Positions 35,799 through 39,048 of a stretch of 39,048 nt of DNA are shown in pieces. Below the pieces are notes generated by a model. That model searched no databases. It saw only the letters and a program-made list of their open reading frames with translations, and was not told where the DNA came from. The stretch lies in NCBI GenBank assembly GCA_964497635.1, contig CAZCDB010000006.1, positions 1-39,048 on the forward strand, written 5' to 3'. This DNA comes from CAMDWQ01 sp964497635. Its GTDB lineage: Bacteria; Omnitrophota; Gorgyraeia; 2-02-FULL-51-18. Made by a program: the position numbers and the translations under genes. The stretch's first letter is position 1. Every line of letters starts with the position of its first letter.

Positions 35799-36463
35799 TC
35801 TGTGTCATCATCCCCGGATATAATGAGGGGAAAAATATTGCGCGGGTGGTTCGAGAAGTTTGTGGGTTTGGACTGACGGTCCTGGTGGTGGATGATGGTT
35901 CCAAAGACGACACGGCCGAGCAGGCCCAAAAAGCAGGCGCCGAAGTTGTGTCTTATCAACCCAATCGTGGCAAAGGGGCTGCTCTCCAGCAGGGAATTCA
36001 GTGGTTCTTGAAGAAGACTTCCTGCGAGGCTGCTATTTTTATGGATTCGGATGGACAGCATCGTTCCTCGGATTTAAGTGTTTTCCTAAAAGAATTTGAA
36101 AATTCTGATGCAGACATGGTGATCGGCAATCGCATGAGCGATCCAAAAGGAATGCCGTGGTTACGTCGAGCAACCAATCGTTTGATGTCGGCTCTTCTTT
36201 CTGGGATTGCCGGACAGCAGGTGCCGGACACTCAGTGTGGATACCGCCTGCTTCGACGCGGCATTCTTTCTCGTCTTAAGCTGCAATCCGCGCATTTTGA
36301 AGTAGAGTCTGAAATGATTTTGGAAGTGGCACGCTTGGGCGGTCGCATTGTTTCTGTGCCCATCCACTCTGTTTACGAGGGAGGTGGCAGCCATATCCAG
36401 CCGGGTCGGGATACGCTCCGGTTCATTCAATTTTTGTGGAAACGTTTTACAACTAAATCATAA
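35795..36463 (+). CDS. Family 2 glycosyltransferase, dolichol-phosphate-mannose-synthase-like
   Basis: It transfers a sugar from a nucleotide-sugar donor; the acceptor is unknown. The product is 222 aa with a GT-A fold: IIPGYNEGKNI near residue 5, DDGS at 33-36 and the DxD-type metal motif MDSDGQH at 83-89. The central QCGYRLLRR matches the polyprenyl-phosphate branch. There are no C-terminal transmembrane segments, so it is likely cytoplasmic or peripheral. The GTG start overlaps lipA by 4 nt. The stop is followed at once by the riboswitch. Confidence 0.88.
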   Translation: MICVIIPGYNEGKNIARVVREVCGFGLTVLVVDDGSKDDTAEQAQKAGAEVVSYQPNRGKGAALQQGIQWFLKKTSCEAAIFMDSDGQHRSSDLSVFLKEFENSDADMVIGNRMSDPKGMPWLRRATNRLMSALLSGIAGQQVPDTQCGYRLLRRGILSRLKLQSAHFEVESEMILEVARLGGRIVSVPIHSVYEGGGSHIQPGRDTLRFIQFLWKRFTTKS

Positions 36464-36643
36464 GAATGGCAGTGGCCCTTAACTGGGCCTTCAAAGGGAA
36501 GAGGGTGTAAACCCCTCACGGTCCCGCCGCTGTGATCCAGGCTTGGAAGATTTGTTCCAAGCACTTTTTGACCAATACCACTGTCTTTTTTTTGGACGGG
36601 AAGGGGTTAAAAAGCTGGAGAGTCAGAAGACCTGCTGCCGTTC
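36464..36643 (+). promoter_or_regulatory. Cobalamin (B12) riboswitch
   Basis: The P1 arms 36464-36472 and 36635-36643 pair over 9 bp with one G-T. Inside are the hallmarks of the cobalamin aptamer: AAAGGGAA then GGTG around 36493-36506, CGGTCCCGCCGCTGTGA at 36519-36535, GACGGGAAGG at 36595-36604, and the B12 box AGTCAGAAGACCTGC at 36621-36635. It directly precedes a BtuB-like gene. I see no T-tract terminator after it, so control is more likely at translation of the receptor, whose GAGG site is about 22 bp after the aptamer. Confidence 0.95.
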
Positions 36644-36676
36644 TGGAACCTTCAACCTTCTTTACGAGGCATAAAG

Positions 36677-38815
36677 ATGAAAAAATATAGTATTTCCTCC
36701 CTGTTTTCACTTCTGGCTGTTTTCACTTTTTTCGGAATTTGTTGGGCGCAAGATCAGAATATCCCTGAAAAAAATACCGGTACTTTTTTTGATTTGGGAA
36801 ATATTTTTGTAGGAAGCAAAAGACTTCCGAGTCCTTTTGGAGAATTTGTCTCAGATTCTGTGAGCTCTACAAGCGTCGTTACAAGAAACGCTCTTGAGCG
36901 CAAGGGTTCTAAAACCTTGCCTGAGGCGCTTCAAGAGGTGCCCAGCCTTGCCTTGACCGATTTGGTGGGGAATGGGGAAGAGCCTACTTTAGACTTCCGT
37001 GGTTTTAATGAGGGTCAGGAGGTTGTGTTTTTGCTAGATGGGGTGCGCTTGAATGAGCCCAAGTCTAACAATATCAATTTTTCTTTACTCCCCATTTCCA
37101 TGCTTAATCGAGTTGAAATCAGCCGTGGTGGGTCTTCTTTTCTTTATGGGGAGGGGGCAGTGGGCGCGACAGTCAACTTAAGTACTCGACGTCCTTTGCA
37201 GGATGGGTTTTCAGGGACACTGACAAGTTTTGCGGGGAGTTTTAATGAGTGGGGGGAAGTGTTTGAAGTGAGCGCCAAAGAAAAAAATTTAGCACTCTAC
37301 CTAACAGGGGAGCTTACTCATCGTGAAGGGTTTCGCCAGAATTCCTCCGTCGAGAAAGAAAACTTTTATTCAAAATTTTTCTGGGAGGTCTCAGAAAAAA
37401 TGAAAACCAGCTTTACTTTTCTGCATGGCTGGGCGCATCTGGATCGATCGGGAAGTATTCGAGAGTCACTTTTACAAGCGCTAGGTCGCGAAGCAACGGA
37501 GAGGCCTCGGAATTTTGCGGAGCTTGAATCAGATCTTGGAATTTTTGATTTTATTTTTTTGCCACAAGAAGAGATTTCGGTCACAGGAAACTTTTTTTTA
37601 AAGAAAACATCCGAGCTATCGGTAGCCAATTTTGCTACGTTTGTGACCAACGATAACGAGCTAGTTTTGGATACAGATAGCTTTGGGTTTACTCTCCAAG
37701 CGGAACACTCCAAAAATATTCCGTGGAACTTGAACGAAAATTTAATTTTGGGGGTGGATTTTGTCCATCACGGAATCGATGAAGAGGACTTTAGCCGTTC
37801 CAAAGCAACGCTTCAGAGAATCGCTCAGACGGTAGATTCGGACTCTACCAAGGAGGCGACAGGAATTTTTTCAAAACTATCCGTATCGTGGAATGAGCGA
37901 GTGGGAGCTTACTATGGCCTAAGATATGACGCCATCCGTTTTAAAAATGAGGATCGAATCAATCTGGATAACAACCAACCCTCTAACCTTTCAAAAATCA
38001 GTCAGTCGGCGGGTATTTCTTACCAGATTGTGGAGCCTCTGGCGGCCTCTGTGACCTACAGCCACTCGTTTAAGGCGCCGAATTTGAGCGATCTTTATGC
38101 CAACCCTTTGTTTGGGGGAAATCCTGCGTTAAAACCCGAAGAATCCTCTGATCTTGAGGCGGGGCTGCGCTTCAGTCAGTGGGGGACATTGATCAAAAGC
38201 ACTTGTTTTATGATACGGCGGACCAACGAAATTGGTTTTGATCCCGGTTTTACGGATCCACCTTTTATCTTCGGGAGAAATAATAACTTTGGAAAAACCC
38301 TGAGAACTGGAATTGAGAATTTTGTCGAATGGAGGCCCTTTTCATTTTTTAGGACTTACGCTTCCCACACTTACACGGAAGCGATTTTTAAGTCCAATCT
38401 CAACGCCGATCCTTTTGCGACGGATCCCTTTGAAAATCAAATCAGCGGGGATCATATTCCCATGGTGCCTCGTAACCGGTGGAGTGCCGGCGTCGGGGCG
38501 GAGCCTGTCAAAAATCTTAAAATAGATCTGGATATGATCTCGGTCTCAAAACAAGTGCTCACCAATGACATTAACAACGACCGCAACGGCCGTAGGCTTC
38601 CGGCTTACACCGTTTTTAATCTCAACACCTCTTATGAGTGGGAGGGTTGGCGCTTGTCTTTTGAAATCAACAACTTATTCGACGAGCAGTACGAAGCTGG
38701 CGGTAGTCTGGGTGCCGCGCCAAGCCCCTTCAACACCGACCCAACCGTAGAAGACAATTTCTTCGTCCCCGCCCCCGGCCGCAGCTACGGAGTAACGCTC
38801 CGTTATTCTTGGTAG
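36677..38815 (+). CDS. TonB-dependent outer-membrane receptor, BtuB-like, predicted cobalamin uptake
   Basis: It is an outer-membrane barrel that takes up cobalamin or a related corrinoid using TonB energy. The product is 712 aa. A signal peptide ends near residue 24 (CWA then QDQ). A possible TonB box region, DLGNIFV, is at about 39-45. The plug domain covers about 55-165 with LPEALQEVPS, LDFRGF and VFLLDGVRLNEP, and NRVEISRGGSSFLYGEGAVGA. The rest is barrel, ending in the aromatic terminal Trp (TLRYSW). The substrate is inferred from the riboswitch. No btuF, btuC or btuD is in the window. E. coli BtuB is about 614 aa, so loops are longer here. Confidence 0.93.
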   Translation: MKKYSISSLFSLLAVFTFFGICWAQDQNIPEKNTGTFFDLGNIFVGSKRLPSPFGEFVSDSVSSTSVVTRNALERKGSKTLPEALQEVPSLALTDLVGNGEEPTLDFRGFNEGQEVVFLLDGVRLNEPKSNNINFSLLPISMLNRVEISRGGSSFLYGEGAVGATVNLSTRRPLQDGFSGTLTSFAGSFNEWGEVFEVSAKEKNLALYLTGELTHREGFRQNSSVEKENFYSKFFWEVSEKMKTSFTFLHGWAHLDRSGSIRESLLQALGREATERPRNFAELESDLGIFDFIFLPQEEISVTGNFFLKKTSELSVANFATFVTNDNELVLDTDSFGFTLQAEHSKNIPWNLNENLILGVDFVHHGIDEEDFSRSKATLQRIAQTVDSDSTKEATGIFSKLSVSWNERVGAYYGLRYDAIRFKNEDRINLDNNQPSNLSKISQSAGISYQIVEPLAASVTYSHSFKAPNLSDLYANPLFGGNPALKPEESSDLEAGLRFSQWGTLIKSTCFMIRRTNEIGFDPGFTDPPFIFGRNNNFGKTLRTGIENFVEWRPFSFFRTYASHTYTEAIFKSNLNADPFATDPFENQISGDHIPMVPRNRWSAGVGAEPVKNLKIDLDMISVSKQVLTNDINNDRNGRRLPAYTVFNLNTSYEWEGWRLSFEINNLFDEQYEAGGSLGAAPSPFNTDPTVEDNFFVPAPGRSYGVTLRYSW

Positions 38816-38825
38816 TTCTTAAGTG

Positions 38826-39016
38826 TTGGAGTTTTGTATTACTTTATTTCTCTCTGTTGCCGTGACTTAAGTTGTAAGTTGGGAGAACTCTCGGCCTATT
38901 GGCCGAAAAAGGCTGTGCAAAAGGCGTTGCCCTCGGCCAACCGGCCGTCTCTCTCCAACTTACAACTCAAGTCACAAGCAGGCAAAAGAGAGAAATAAAG
39001 TAATACAAAACTCCAA
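38826..39016. repeat. Long imperfect palindrome (about 190 bp) at the window end
   Basis: The arms 38826-38905 and 38934-39016 are inverted copies. The outer 30 bp match perfectly (38826-38855 with 38987-39016). Inward there are a few mismatches and one 5-nt insertion in the right arm. Each inner arm end is itself a small hairpin, CGGCC-N4-GGCCG (38892-38905 and 38934-38947). The central 38906-38933 is unpaired. No reading frame or T tract is evident. It starts 10 bp after the btuB stop. It could be a MITE-like element or a folded RNA. Confidence 0.85.
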
Positions 39017-39048
39017 TTACCCTGAAAAGATTTGCCAGCCACCCAGCT

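Noticed and set aside
38826..39016. CRISPR array or integron attC site at the window end
   Set aside because: There is one inverted pair, not direct repeats with spacers, and the ends lack the attC core sites. The arms are also longer than in usual attC sites.

Overview
The window carries the main translation and transcription gene block of a Gram-negative-type bacterium. All genes lie on the + strand. From position 1 to about 32.5 kb it holds tRNA-Thr, tuf, rpmG, tRNA-Trp, secE-nusG, rplKAJL, rpoBC, rpsL-rpsG-fusA-tuf, and then the full S10, spc and alpha clusters ending in rpoA-rplQ. In many bacteria these are separate operons; here they are fused end to end, mostly with gaps below 50 bp or with 1-17 nt overlaps. 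The visible breaks are a hairpin between rplL and rpoB, a palindromic element between rpsD and rpoA, and a strong terminator after rplQ.

After that terminator a consensus extended -10 promoter begins a metabolic run: a class I aspartate-type aminotransferase, an isocitrate dehydrogenase, lipoyl synthase (lipA) and a family 2 glycosyltransferase. The first three meet around 2-oxoglutarate: IDH makes it, the transaminase interconverts it with glutamate, and 2-oxoglutarate dehydrogenase is lipoylated. A cobalamin riboswitch follows and precedes a BtuB-like TonB-dependent outer-membrane receptor. The window ends in a roughly 190 bp imperfect palindrome with no gene.

Organism: the TonB receptor shows an outer membrane. 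rpmD (L30) is missing between rpsE and rplO. S14, S4, L33 and L36 are all of the zinc-binding (cysteine-containing) form, adenylate kinase has a four-cysteine lid, and many ribosomal proteins carry low-complexity Lys/Ala/Pro tails. This fits a deep-branching, probably uncultivated Gram-negative lineage. Omnitrophota or another PVC-related phylum is my guess, at low confidence and from overall impression rather than a tree.

I found no new defence or mobile system. The parts least explained by known gene content are two non-coding palindromic elements (30706-30784 and 38826-39016), the histidine-rich tail of L17, the lineage-wide tails on ribosomal proteins, and two tuf genes whose DNA identity starts 14 bp before the start codon and stops exactly at the stop codon.
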